From: Halococcaceae archaeon
GTDB taxonomy: Archaea > Halobacteriota > Halobacteria > Halobacteriales > Halalkalicoccaceae
Reading direction: 5' to 3'
DNA: 18,729 bases
Assembly (NCBI GenBank): GCA_007129135.1
Contig: SKWB01000002.1
Span: forward strand, 1 to 18,729
Position numbers and translations under genes: made by a program
Shown here: positions 1 to 6,633 of the stretch, one piece after another
Layout: each line of letters starts with the position of its first letter
Position numbering within the stretch: position 1 is the stretch's first letter
Notes under the pieces: model-generated
The model's input: only the letters and a program-made list of their open reading frames with translations
What the model was told of the DNA's origin: nothing
The model's database searches: none

Positions 1-151
1 GAAGCGCGTTCCGCAACACCGCGCTCCACTCGGCGTTCGACAGCCGGCTCCCGTGTTCGCCGGTTCGCGTCCTGAGGGCCACCCGGGACGACGCCCGCGG
101 ACGAGTCGGGGAGGGTGATCCCAGGCGATCCGATACGCTGGCGGAAAGCAT
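1..151 (-). CDS. possible 5' end of a gene running off the left edge
   Basis: A minus-strand frame stays open from an ATG at 149-151 to the window edge, giving about 50 residues. The inner part, beginning near a possible GTG start at 80-82, uses G/C-ending codons and reads like a haloarchaeal protein, with the segment EHGSRLSNAEWSAVLRNAL. The first twenty residues after the ATG look less protein-like, so the GTG may be the real start. I do not recognise a family and see no clear TATA box at the expected distance from either start. It would be divergent from the MazG-like gene. It could be a chance open frame in GC-rich DNA; the codon pattern is the only support. Confidence 0.35.
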   Translation of the reverse strand, partial: MLSASVSDRLGSPSPTRPRASSRVALRTRTGEHGSRLSNAEWSAVLRNAL

Positions 152-185
152 CAGGCGTTTTGCGCGTGGCTGTCTGCGATCGGGC

Positions 186-494
186 ATGGACGAACAGGAG
201 ACCGTCGCCGCGTTCGTCGCGGCCCACGACATCGACAGCGACCCGGAGTACTGGATCCTGGACCTCGTCGCGGAGGTCGGAGAGATCGCGAGCGACGCGA
301 CGAAGTCCACGGAGTGGGGTGAGAGTCCGGAGTCGATCGAGGTGAAGCCGGACGAGATCGGCGACGCCTACTTCTCGCTGCTCGCGACCGCCGAGTCGCT
401 GGGCGTGGACGCGAACGAGGCGCTCGCGGAGTCGCTCGCGAAGTACGAATCGCGCATCGAGGAGTCCGGGAGCGCCTCGTCGGGCGAGCGGTGA
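186..494 (+). CDS. MazG-like nucleotide pyrophosphohydrolase
   Basis: The product is a 102-residue all-alpha protein of the MazG/dUTPase-like superfamily, which hydrolyses nucleoside triphosphates to monophosphate and pyrophosphate and often cleans up non-canonical nucleotides. The metal-binding signature is visible as E30-x-x-E33 (in LVAEVGEIA) followed by E57-x-x-D60 (in KPDEIGDAYFSLL), the usual ExxE...ExxD arrangement. The length fits a single-domain family member. The ATG at 186 follows a weak AT-rich element (GTTTTG, near 157-162) about 27 bases upstream, which fits a leaderless start. The stop lies 42 bases before the esterase gene on the same strand, so co-transcription is possible. 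The actual nucleotide substrate cannot be inferred. Confidence 0.85.
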   Translation: MDEQETVAAFVAAHDIDSDPEYWILDLVAEVGEIASDATKSTEWGESPESIEVKPDEIGDAYFSLLATAESLGVDANEALAESLAKYESRIEESGSASSGER

Positions 495-536
495 CCGACC
501 GCCGGGTTTGATGCGTCTCGGCCGCCCTCTCGGCGC

Positions 537-1469
537 ATGCACGAGGGACTCGATCCGGAGGTCCGGCGGCTGGTCGAGAGGTGGGAGGCGAAGGGAATCC
601 CCGAGTGGCACACCCTCTCGGTGGAGTCCGCCCGCGCGCTCGAAGACCGCCTCTTCTCGCCGGAGAGCCGCCCGGAGACCGTGTCGGTCCGCGAGTTCGC
701 GATCCCGGGCCCGAGGGGGCCGATCCCGATCCGGCTCTACCGACCGCGGGACGAACGCGCACGCTCGACGCTCGTCTACTACCACGGCGGCGGGTGGGTG
801 CTCGGGACGCTCGACTCCGTCGAGAGCATCTGTCTAGAACTCGCCTCCCGGACGGGTCGACTCGTCGTCTCCGTCGACTACCGTCTCGCGCCCGAACACC
901 CGTTTCCCGCACCGCTCGACGACGCCGCTGCGGCACTGGCGTGGGTGAGCGAGAACGCGGCGTCGATCGGCGCCACGCTCCCGGTCTCGGTCGCCGGGAC
1001 GAGCGCCGGCGGGAACCTCGCCGCCGCGGTCGCCCTCCGTGCGAGGGAGTTCGACGGACCCGAGATCGACCAGCAGCTCCTTCTCTACCCGATCACCGAC
1101 CACTCGTCCGAGACCGGTTCCTACGACGACCACGCCGAGGGGCCGCTGCTCACCCGCTCCGACATGGAGTGGTTCTGGGACTCTTACCTCCCGAGTCCGG
1201 TCTGCGGGGCCAACCCGTTCGCCTCGGTGCTCCGGACCCCGGATCCGACCGGCCTCCCGCCGGCGACGGTCCTCACCTGTGGGTTCGACCCGCTCCGCGA
1301 CGAGGGTATCGCCTACGCGGATCGACTCTCCGAAGCCGGCGTCCCGACCACGCACCTCCACTATCCGGGCGCGGTCCACGGCATCCTCAGCGTGACCGAC
1401 GAGGTCGCGCTCGCCGAGGAGGCGATGGCCGAGGTGGTCTCGGCACTCGACGGGGCTTCGGAGCGGTAG
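537..1469 (+). CDS. alpha/beta hydrolase, hormone-sensitive lipase type esterase
   Basis: This 310-residue protein is a carboxylesterase of the HSL (family IV) group, expected in the cytoplasm and acting on short acyl esters. The oxyanion-hole motif HGGGW is at residues 83-87. The nucleophile elbow is GTSAGG at 154-159 with Ser156, and the DYRLAPEHPFPAP block typical of the family is at 114-126. The remaining triad residues are Asp251 (FDPLRDEG) and His281 (AVHGI). The N-terminal cap helices cover roughly the first 50 residues. Length and motif order are normal. The ATG at 537 has a weak AT-rich element (GGTTTGATG, 506-514) about 27 bases upstream. The gene ends exactly where the convergent MaoC-like gene ends. 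The natural substrate is unknown. Confidence 0.93.
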   Translation: MHEGLDPEVRRLVERWEAKGIPEWHTLSVESARALEDRLFSPESRPETVSVREFAIPGPRGPIPIRLYRPRDERARSTLVYYHGGGWVLGTLDSVESICLELASRTGRLVVSVDYRLAPEHPFPAPLDDAAAALAWVSENAASIGATLPVSVAGTSAGGNLAAAVALRAREFDGPEIDQQLLLYPITDHSSETGSYDDHAEGPLLTRSDMEWFWDSYLPSPVCGANPFASVLRTPDPTGLPPATVLTCGFDPLRDEGIAYADRLSEAGVPTTHLHYPGAVHGILSVTDEVALAEEAMAEVVSALDGASER

Positions 1470-2066
1470 TCAGGGGAGGTCGTCGGGCAGAGTGCCGATC
1501 CCCTCCGGCCAGCCCGGCGGTTTCGCCGCCGAGGGCTTCGCGTGCTCGCGTTTGAGCACCATCGGTGTACGCTCGAGCGAGAGCACCTTCGTCCCGTCCT
1601 GGTTGTACGCCCGGAGTTCGGTCGTGACGATGCCGACGTGCTCTCGGGAACTGCTCTCGCGTCTCTCGAGCACCTCGCTCTCGGCGAAGATCGTGTCGCC
1701 GTGGTAGACCGGCGCGTGGTGGCGGATCCGGTCGTATCCCAGATTGGCCGTCGCGTTCACCGAGACGTCGATCACGCTCATGCCCACCGCGAGCGCGATG
1801 ACGAACGTCCCGTCGACCAGTCGCTCGCCGAACTCGGTCTCGGCGGCGTAGGCCTCGTTGAAGTGCATCGGGTTCAGGTTCATCGAGACGTTCGTGAACC
1901 AGACGTTGTCCGTCTCGGTCACCGTGCGCCCGAACGGGTGTTTGTAGACGTCACCGACCCGAAAGTCCTCGTAGTAGCGGCCCTGCCAGCCGGCGACCAG
2001 CCGTCGATCGGCGTCGGTTCCCTCGGGCTCTCCGGTCGTCTCCGTGTCGGTAGTTTCGTCGGTCAT
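1470..2066 (-). CDS. MaoC-like hotdog-fold dehydratase/hydratase
   Basis: The product is a 198-residue single hotdog-fold protein of the MaoC (R-specific enoyl-CoA hydratase-like) family, which adds water to enoyl-CoA thioesters. The core runs from about residue 34 (FRVGDV) to 173. The family active-site loop appears as NLNPMHFN at 63-70: His68 is kept, but the Asp normally found at the first position is Asn63. The HGDTIFAESEVLERRES strand typical of the family starts at 122. I chose the ATG at 2064-2066 because it lies one base after the stop of the acyl-CoA dehydrogenase gene; a longer frame to 2189 would overlap that gene by about 120 bases. Tight coupling to the dehydrogenase suggests consecutive oxidation and hydration of one acyl-CoA. 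Mesaconyl-CoA-type chemistry is possible but unproven. Confidence 0.87.
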   Translation of the reverse strand: MTDETTDTETTGEPEGTDADRRLVAGWQGRYYEDFRVGDVYKHPFGRTVTETDNVWFTNVSMNLNPMHFNEAYAAETEFGERLVDGTFVIALAVGMSVIDVSVNATANLGYDRIRHHAPVYHGDTIFAESEVLERRESSSREHVGIVTTELRAYNQDGTKVLSLERTPMVLKREHAKPSAAKPPGWPEGIGTLPDDLP

Positions 2067-2067
2067 A

Positions 2068-3270
2068 TCAGTACGATCGCGGCAGCCCGAGCACCCGCTC
2101 TCCGATGTAGTTGAGCGCCAGTTCCTGCGTGATCGGGACGAGCCGGGTGAGTCGGGCCTCCCGGAAGTAGCGCTCGACGTCGTACTCACGGGCGACGCCC
2201 CGGCCGCCGTGTGTCTGGACCGCCGCGTCGGCCGCCTCGAACGCCGCCTCCGCCGCGAGGTACTTCGCCGTGTTCGCTCGCGCCCCCACCGTCTCCCGAT
2301 CGGCCTCCGTGCGTCTCGCCGCGTCGTAGGTGTAGAGCTTCGCCGCCTGCACCCGGGAGTGGGCCGCCGCGAGCGGGTGCTGGATCGCCTGGTTCGCGCC
2401 GATCCTCCTGTCGAAGACCTCCCGTTCGTTCGCGTAGGCGACCCCCCTCACGATCGCGAGTTCGCCGAGGCCAACGCACTCGGCGGCGATCACCAGCCGT
2501 TCCTCGTTCAGCCCGTCGAGGACGTGGTAGAACCCGCGATCTTCCTCGCCGATCAGGTTCTCTCGGGGTATCCGGAGCCCGTCGTAGGTGACCCGGAACG
2601 AACTCACGACGCCGCTCACGGTCTTCTCGATCTCCTCCAGTTCGATCGCCCCCGACTCGATCCCGCGCTCGACGTCGACGAGGAAGAGCGAGATCCCCTC
2701 GGTCTTCCGCGCTGTCTCCTCGCGCGGCGTCGTGCGCGCGGCGAGCACCAGGTAGTCGCTCACGTCGATCCGGGAGGTCCAGAGCTTCTCGCCGTGGACG
2801 ACGTACTCCTCGCCCTCACGCAACGCCTGCGTCCTCATCGCCGTCGAGTCCGAGCCCGTCTCGGGTTCGGTGAGGCTGAAACACTGGATCCACGCCTCGC
2901 CGCGGGCGACCCGCGGGAGCAGCTCCTCCTTCATCGCCTCGCTCCCGTGGTTGACGAGCGGTGCGGAGTTGTAGACGGCGGCGTGGACGGTCTGTGCGCC
3001 GCTGAACCCCGCGCCGCTGGCGGCGATCTCGCCGAGCATCGCGACCGACTCCTCGGTGCCGTAGCCCTTGCCGCCGTACGCCTCGGGGACGAGCACGCCG
3101 AGCCAGCCCGCCTCGCCGAGTCGCTCCACGAACTCGTGTGGGTACTCGCCCGCCGCGTCTCGCTCCCGCCAGTAGCCGTCGTCGAACGCCGCGCAGATCG
3201 CGCGGATCTCGTCCCTGACTCGACGCTGGTCGTCGGTCAGCCGGACGTCGTCGCGCCAGGTGTCGGCCAT
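2068..3270 (-). CDS. acyl-CoA dehydrogenase
   Basis: This 400-residue FAD flavoprotein introduces an alpha,beta double bond into an acyl-CoA, passing electrons to electron-transfer flavoprotein. Family blocks are in order: the N-terminal helical domain, FSLTEPETGSDS at 131-142 and GEKLWTS at 160-166 (flavin and substrate binding), the middle beta domain, and the C-terminal helical domain with QTHGGRG at 352-358. The usual C-terminal catalytic Glu position (before GTSEIQ in most members) is Pro379 here (LVPITQE). Glu257 in NEERLV aligns with the alternative catalytic base of isovaleryl-CoA dehydrogenase. The start MADTW at 3268-3270 is preferred over ATGs at 3288 and 3291 because a GCTTAAGC box sits 27 bases upstream. 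It follows the PrpD gene and is followed by the MaoC-like gene after one base. Confidence 0.93.
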   Translation of the reverse strand: MADTWRDDVRLTDDQRRVRDEIRAICAAFDDGYWRERDAAGEYPHEFVERLGEAGWLGVLVPEAYGGKGYGTEESVAMLGEIAASGAGFSGAQTVHAAVYNSAPLVNHGSEAMKEELLPRVARGEAWIQCFSLTEPETGSDSTAMRTQALREGEEYVVHGEKLWTSRIDVSDYLVLAARTTPREETARKTEGISLFLVDVERGIESGAIELEEIEKTVSGVVSSFRVTYDGLRIPRENLIGEEDRGFYHVLDGLNEERLVIAAECVGLGELAIVRGVAYANEREVFDRRIGANQAIQHPLAAAHSRVQAAKLYTYDAARRTEADRETVGARANTAKYLAAEAAFEAADAAVQTHGGRGVAREYDVERYFREARLTRLVPITQELALNYIGERVLGLPRSY

Positions 3271-3293
3271 CACCCGACGATCGACCATCACCG

Positions 3294-3301
3294 GCTTAAG
3301 C
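3294..3301 (-). promoter_or_regulatory. TATA-like box for the acyl-CoA dehydrogenase gene
   Basis: The palindromic octamer GCTTAAGC is centred about 27 bases upstream of the ATG at 3270. This is the spacing of a haloarchaeal TATA box for a leaderless message, and it implies that the dehydrogenase and MaoC-like genes can be transcribed without the upstream PrpD gene. Confidence 0.5.
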
Positions 3302-3331
3302 GTGTGGAACGCGGTACTCGAATCCGGCCGC

Positions 3332-4715
3332 TCACCCCCCCAGCCCCGAGAGCGCCGAGAAGAGCGCGTCGGCCTCGGTCTCCCCGATCGACCGGCACGC
3401 CGCGATCACCTCCTCGACCGCCTCCTCCTCGACCCCCGCGGTCGTCACGAGCTCGCGGAACTTCGCTTCGACGCGCTCGCGCGACAGCGCGTTCTCCGGC
3501 TCCCCGCTCGCGTGTTCGACGAAGCGTTCGTAGCGGTCGCCCTCGGTCTCGACGACGACGCCCGCGGCCCAGGTCTCCGGGAACCGCGACGCCGTCCGGT
3601 CGGTCGTCTCGACTTCTACCCTGTCCATCAGCCGGACGAGCGCCGGGGCGTCCAGGTCGGACTGCGCCTCGAGGAACGCTCGGAGGCCGGCGTCGCCCCG
3701 CGAGAGCGCGAGCGCGGCCGCGAACGGCGTGCTGAACTGGCAGTCGACGAAGTTCTCGGGCGAGCGCTTCGCCTCGATCGGCTCGCCGGTGAGCGCGACG
3801 CCCGATCGGGGCAGGTCGATCTCGACCGATTCGACCCCCGCGGCGTCGACCTCGCGGCCGATCTCGAGCAGGCCGTCGATCGCGCCGTGGATGTACCGAC
3901 AGCAGGGGTAGGGTTTGATCGCCGTCTCGCGGACCGCCGCGCCCGGTTCGATCCCCGAGAGGAGCGCTAGATCGGGGTCGTCCGTGTAGCCCGCGAAGAA
4001 GCCGTGGCGACCCTCGATCGCCCGCGTCGCCCCACGGAAGCCGCTCGCTGCGAGCGAGCCGGCGAGGACCGCGCGCGAGGCCGCCAATCCCGGGTGGAGG
4101 CGTTTGTTCCACGCGCCGTTGTCGAGGAACTGGAGCGAGCCCGCCGCCTGGCTGCCGTTCACCCCGAACGCCGAAACGAACCCCTCCGTGTCGAGGTCGA
4201 GGAGGTGGCCGACCGCCGCGGTCGCCCCGAACGTCCCGCAGGTCGCGGTGATGTGAAACCCCCCGAACGTAGTGGGCTTCGGGGTTCACGGCCCGTCCGA
4301 GCGCGCAAGTGACGTCGTAGCCGAGGACGATCGCCCGCAGGAGCCCCTCGGTGCTCGCGCCCTCCGCCTCCGCGACCGCCACCGCCGCGGAGATCACGGG
4401 CGCGCCGGGGTGTAGCGACGACGCCCTGTGGGTGTCGTCGAAGTCGAGGCTGTGTGCGAGCGTCCCGTTGACGAGCGCCGCCCGGTCGGGAGCTGTGCGT
4501 TCGCCGGTCGCGAGCACGGTCGACGGTCCCGTTTCCGACCCCATCGCGCCGAGCGCACCCAGGACGCTCGGCGTGGATCCGGCGTGTTCGTGTGCGCCGA
4601 CGACCAGGCCGGCCCAGTCGAGCAGGTGGCGTTCGAGTGGGGAGCTCGCCTCCGTCGGGGTCGGCCGGGAGTCGGCCTCCGCACAGAACTCGGCCAGACG
4701 TTCGGTCGCGCTCAT
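3332..4715 (-). pseudogene. MmgE/PrpD family protein, frameshifted
   Basis: The family includes 2-methylcitrate dehydratase and cis-aconitate decarboxylase. The N-terminal part (ATG at 4713-4715, residues 1-152) has the family motifs NGTLAHSLDFDDTH at 83-96 and LHPGAPVISA at 101-110. After RG at 151-152 the frame is lost at a run of six C on the plus strand (4259-4264). Removing one base restores GFHITATCGTFGATAAVG, then VNGSQAAGSLQFLDNG, and an open frame to the stop at 3332, for a total near 460 residues, which is normal for the family. Annotation pipelines may show the second half alone, from a GTG at 4160-4162 (276 aa). The break could be a sequencing error, a real mutation or, less likely, recoding. 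No other damage is visible. The acyl-CoA dehydrogenase and MaoC-like genes lie downstream. Confidence 0.88.
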
Positions 4716-4789
4716 CCGCCCTGGTCCTCCCGATCTCCCCGGACCCTTCTTGGTGCGGTCCGCGGCTGTTCGACGCCGAACGGGTACAT
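4712..4789 (-). CDS. 25-codon upstream ORF overlapping the PrpD start
   Basis: An ATG at 4787-4789 opens a 25-codon frame (MYPFGVEQPRTAPRRVRGDR then EDQGG) whose TGA at 4712-4714 overlaps the PrpD ATG at 4713-4715 in the arrangement ATGA. A strong TATA-like element (AAAATAAA on the plus strand, 4811-4818) lies about 26 bases upstream of this short ORF, not of the PrpD start, so the transcript would begin at the short ORF. The peptide is basic, unlike typical haloarchaeal proteins, and resembles nothing I know. It may serve only to deliver ribosomes to the PrpD start by termination-reinitiation. Its expression is an inference from the promoter spacing and the overlap. Confidence 0.4.
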   Translation of the reverse strand: MYPFGVEQPRTAPRRVRGDREDQGG

Positions 4790-4810
4790 GGCTGACGAAC
4801 GGGAACCGGG

Positions 4811-4818
4811 AAAATAAA
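4811..4818 (-). promoter_or_regulatory. TATA-like box upstream of the PrpD short upstream ORF
   Basis: On the minus strand this reads TTTATTTT, one of the most AT-rich elements of the left half. It lies about 26 bases before the ATG at 4789 and about 100 bases before the PrpD ATG. It is back to back with the TATA-like box of the thiamine-binding gene, making a divergent promoter region. Confidence 0.5.
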
Positions 4819-4842
4819 CGTGTGTCAATCGCGTGCACAGCG

Positions 4843-4849
4843 GTTAAGC
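4843..4849 (+). promoter_or_regulatory. TATA-like box for the thiamine-binding protein gene
   Basis: The sequence GTTAAGC is centred 27 bases before the ATG at 4873, fitting a leaderless haloarchaeal transcript. The GC-rich bases between the box and the start show no Shine-Dalgarno motif at a usable distance. Confidence 0.5.
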
Positions 4850-4872
4850 GGGGGGCAAGCCTCGGTCGACGC

Positions 4873-5184
4873 ATGACAGCGATCGGCTTCCTCAGCGTCG
4901 CACCGGTGAGAGAGGGGAGCATGGCGGACGAGGTGGCGAAAGCCGTCGACGCCCTGGAGGAGTTCGACGTCTCCTACGAGACGACGCCGATGGGGACCGT
5001 GATCGAGTCCGAGGGGATCGGCGAGCTGTTCGCCGCCGCACAGGCCGCCCACGAGGCCGTCGACGGCGATCGGGTGAGCACGGTGCTCAAGATCGACGAC
5101 AAACGCGGCGAGGAGGCGAGCGCGGCGGAGAAGGTCGAGGCGGTCGAACGCGAACTCGGCCGTGAGGCACGGAGCGACCGCTGA
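4873..5184 (+). CDS. MTH1187-family thiamine-binding protein
   Basis: The product is a 103-residue single-domain protein of the MTH1187/YkoF-like superfamily (former DUF77), small ferredoxin-like alpha/beta proteins that bind thiamine or related pyrimidines in the cytoplasm. The family start pattern is clear: MTAIGFLSVAPV with the first strand, then SMADEVAKAVDAL, and the YETTPMGTVIESE segment that forms the ligand-side strand and turn. Length is typical. The ATG at 4873-4875 was chosen because the upstream frame back to 4351 is antisense to PrpD and a TATA-like box lies 27 bases before this ATG. It is followed by mch after 37 bases. Whether it stores, senses or delivers thiamine is unknown. 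Confidence 0.87.
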   Translation: MTAIGFLSVAPVREGSMADEVAKAVDALEEFDVSYETTPMGTVIESEGIGELFAAAQAAHEAVDGDRVSTVLKIDDKRGEEASAAEKVEAVERELGREARSDR

Positions 5185-5192
5185 CCGGCACG

Positions 5193-5200
5193 CACATAAC
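5193..5200 (+). promoter_or_regulatory. possible TATA-like box for mch
   Basis: The AT-rich octamer ACATAACA is centred about 26 bases before the mch ATG at 5222, in otherwise GC-rich DNA. It suggests that mch can start its own leaderless transcript in addition to any read-through from the preceding gene. Confidence 0.4.
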
Positions 5201-5201
5201 A

Positions 5202-5220
5202 TCGGCGCGAGAAGCGCCGA
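5202..5220. repeat. perfect 7-bp inverted repeat touching the mch start codon
   Basis: TCGGCGC (5202-5208) and GCGCCGA (5214-5220) are exact reverse complements separated by GAGAA. One base later the mch ATG begins at 5222. In a read-through message it would be a stable stem-loop next to the start codon. In a leaderless mch transcript it would lie between TATA box and transcription start, where a repressor could bind. Confidence 0.6.
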
Positions 5221-5221
5221 C

Positions 5222-6154
5222 ATGGACAGTCTCAATCGACTGGCGCTCGAACTGGTCGACGAGGCGATCGAGTTCGCCGACGCGCTCAACGTCGGCGTCT
5301 TCGAACTCGACTGCGGGGCGACCGTCATCGACTTCGGCGTCGAGAGCGCCGGCGGCATCGAGGCCGGCCTCCTGCTGAGCGAGGTACAGACCGCGGGACT
5401 CGCGACCGTGAGTTCGCGACTCGGCGAGGTCGCGGGGGCACCGATGCCGGAGATCGAACTCACGACGGACCACCCGGCGATCGCGCTGCTCTGTTCCCAG
5501 AAGGCGGGCTGGGAGGTGAGCGTCGAGGGGTACGAAGCGCTCGGGAGCGGGCCCGCACGGGCGCTCGTCGGCGAGGAAGAGGAGTTCGTCCAGCTCGGCT
5601 ACCACGACGCCTTCGAGTTCGCCGTACTGGCACTGGAGACCGGCGACCTCCCGACCGACGCGGTCGCAGAGCACGTCGCCGACCTGGCCGAGGTCGACCC
5701 CGGAGGCGTCTTCCTCCCGACGGTGCCCACCGCGAGCGTCGCGGGGAGCGTCACGGTCGCCGCCCGGGCGGCCGAACTCGCGCTCTTCCGGCTCTTCGAA
5801 CTCGGCTACGACCCGACCGACGTGCTGAGCGCGAGCGCGAGCGCGCCGGTCGCGCCGGTCGCCGCGAGCGAGCAGGCGGCCATCGGCAGGACGAACGACG
5901 CGCTCGCCTACGGGGGTCGCGTCCACCTGACCGTCCGCGAGGAGAGCGACGTCTTCGCCGAGCTACCCTCCACGGCCGGTGAGGAGTACGGCCGGCCGTT
6001 CGCCGAGGTGTTCGCCGACGCCGACTGGAGCTTCTCGGAGGTGCCCGAGACCGTCTTCGCCCCCGCGCAGGTGACCGTCGACGTCCTCGGCGGCCCGACG
6101 ACGGTCCACGGCGAGCGGAACGAGGAGCTGCTCGAGGCGAGTTTCGAACTCTGA
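5222..6154 (+). CDS. mch: methenyltetrahydromethanopterin cyclohydrolase
   Basis: This 310-residue cytoplasmic enzyme interconverts methenyl- and formyl-tetrahydromethanopterin (or the equivalent pterin carrier) in one-carbon metabolism. The whole length matches the Mch family: MDSLNRLALELVDEAIEFA at the N-terminus, the ESAGGIEAGLLLSEVQTAGL block, the LLCSQKAGWEV segment, and the C-terminal ASASAPVAPVAASEQAAIGRTNDALAYGG region that carries much of the active site. Haloarchaea are not methanogens but keep mch for C1 transfer. The ATG at 5222 is chosen over a GTG at 5162 because family alignment begins there and a TATA-like element lies 26 bases upstream. Its TGA at 6152-6154 overlaps the next ATG by one base (TGATG), so translation of the following gene is probably coupled. 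Confidence 0.95.
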   Translation: MDSLNRLALELVDEAIEFADALNVGVFELDCGATVIDFGVESAGGIEAGLLLSEVQTAGLATVSSRLGEVAGAPMPEIELTTDHPAIALLCSQKAGWEVSVEGYEALGSGPARALVGEEEEFVQLGYHDAFEFAVLALETGDLPTDAVAEHVADLAEVDPGGVFLPTVPTASVAGSVTVAARAAELALFRLFELGYDPTDVLSASASAPVAPVAASEQAAIGRTNDALAYGGRVHLTVREESDVFAELPSTAGEEYGRPFAEVFADADWSFSEVPETVFAPAQVTVDVLGGPTTVHGERNEELLEASFEL

Positions 6155-6633
6155 TGCGGCTGAAGGCGGTCCCGCCGCCGCCGCCCTCGCTGGACGCGCT
6201 CCCGGCGATCGCAGAGGCGGCACCGCTCGTCCCGAAGCCCCGAGAGGCGGTCCGGAGGACGCTCGTCGAGCGAGTGGAGTGGGTCTCGACCCGCGAGTCG
6301 GAAGCCTGGGTCGCGCTCGCGGTGACGCTCGGTCTGCTTCGTGAGTCCGAAACCGGGCTCTACCGCCCGCGGGAACGGGTCCCGGTCGAGAAGCTTCGGG
6401 AGCGGCTCGTCGAGGGGGTCTACGGTATCGAGGAGGTGGAGAGGGCGCTTCGAGAGGACGGACCGCTCACCGTGACGAGCCTCGCCGAGCGGGTCCCGAT
6501 CCCGCCGTGGGAGCGCCGTCGTCACGCGGATCCGGAGGCCGTCCACGTGGAGCGGATCGAGCGATCGGTCGGGTGGCTGGATTTATGTGGTTCGGTGGTG
6601 TATGGAGGAGAAGCATATCATCTGACAGTATGA
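6154..6633 (+). CDS. uncharacterised 159-aa protein between mch and a HAD phosphatase
   Basis: I do not recognise the family. The 159-residue product starts MRLKAVPPPPPSLDALPAIA, a proline-rich head, followed by helical segments of alternating charge; LLRESETGLYRPRERVPVEK and the EEVERALREDGPLTVTSLAERV segment could be parts of a winged-helix fold. It has no signal peptide, membrane segment or cysteine cluster (one Cys near the C-terminus). It begins inside the mch stop codon and its own TGA overlaps the HAD ATG (ATGA at 6630-6633), so it sits in the middle of a tightly coupled trio. Base composition near the 3' end (6575-6630) is more AT-rich than the neighbours. A regulatory or accessory role in pterin/C1 metabolism is only a guess from context. 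Confidence 0.75.
   Translation: MRLKAVPPPPPSLDALPAIAEAAPLVPKPREAVRRTLVERVEWVSTRESEAWVALAVTLGLLRESETGLYRPRERVPVEKLRERLVEGVYGIEEVERALREDGPLTVTSLAERVPIPPWERRRHADPEAVHVERIERSVGWLDLCGSVVYGGEAYHLTV

Noticed and set aside
2044..3735. 563-residue plus-strand open frame
   Set aside because: It is antisense to the acyl-CoA dehydrogenase, MaoC-like and PrpD genes, is Arg-rich and has no family motif. Such long antisense frames are usual in very GC-rich genomes.
3332..4162. a separate 276-aa gene starting at a GTG
   Set aside because: It is the C-terminal part of the PrpD-family protein; the N-terminal part lies directly upstream in another frame, so one frameshifted gene is the better reading.
6578..6612. 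internal promoter or Shine-Dalgarno (GGAGGAG near 6604) for the HAD gene
   Set aside because: The GGAGG motif is about 20 bases from the HAD ATG, too far for ribosome binding, and the TTTATG element nearby does not give a leaderless spacing. The ATGA overlap is a better explanation of translation.
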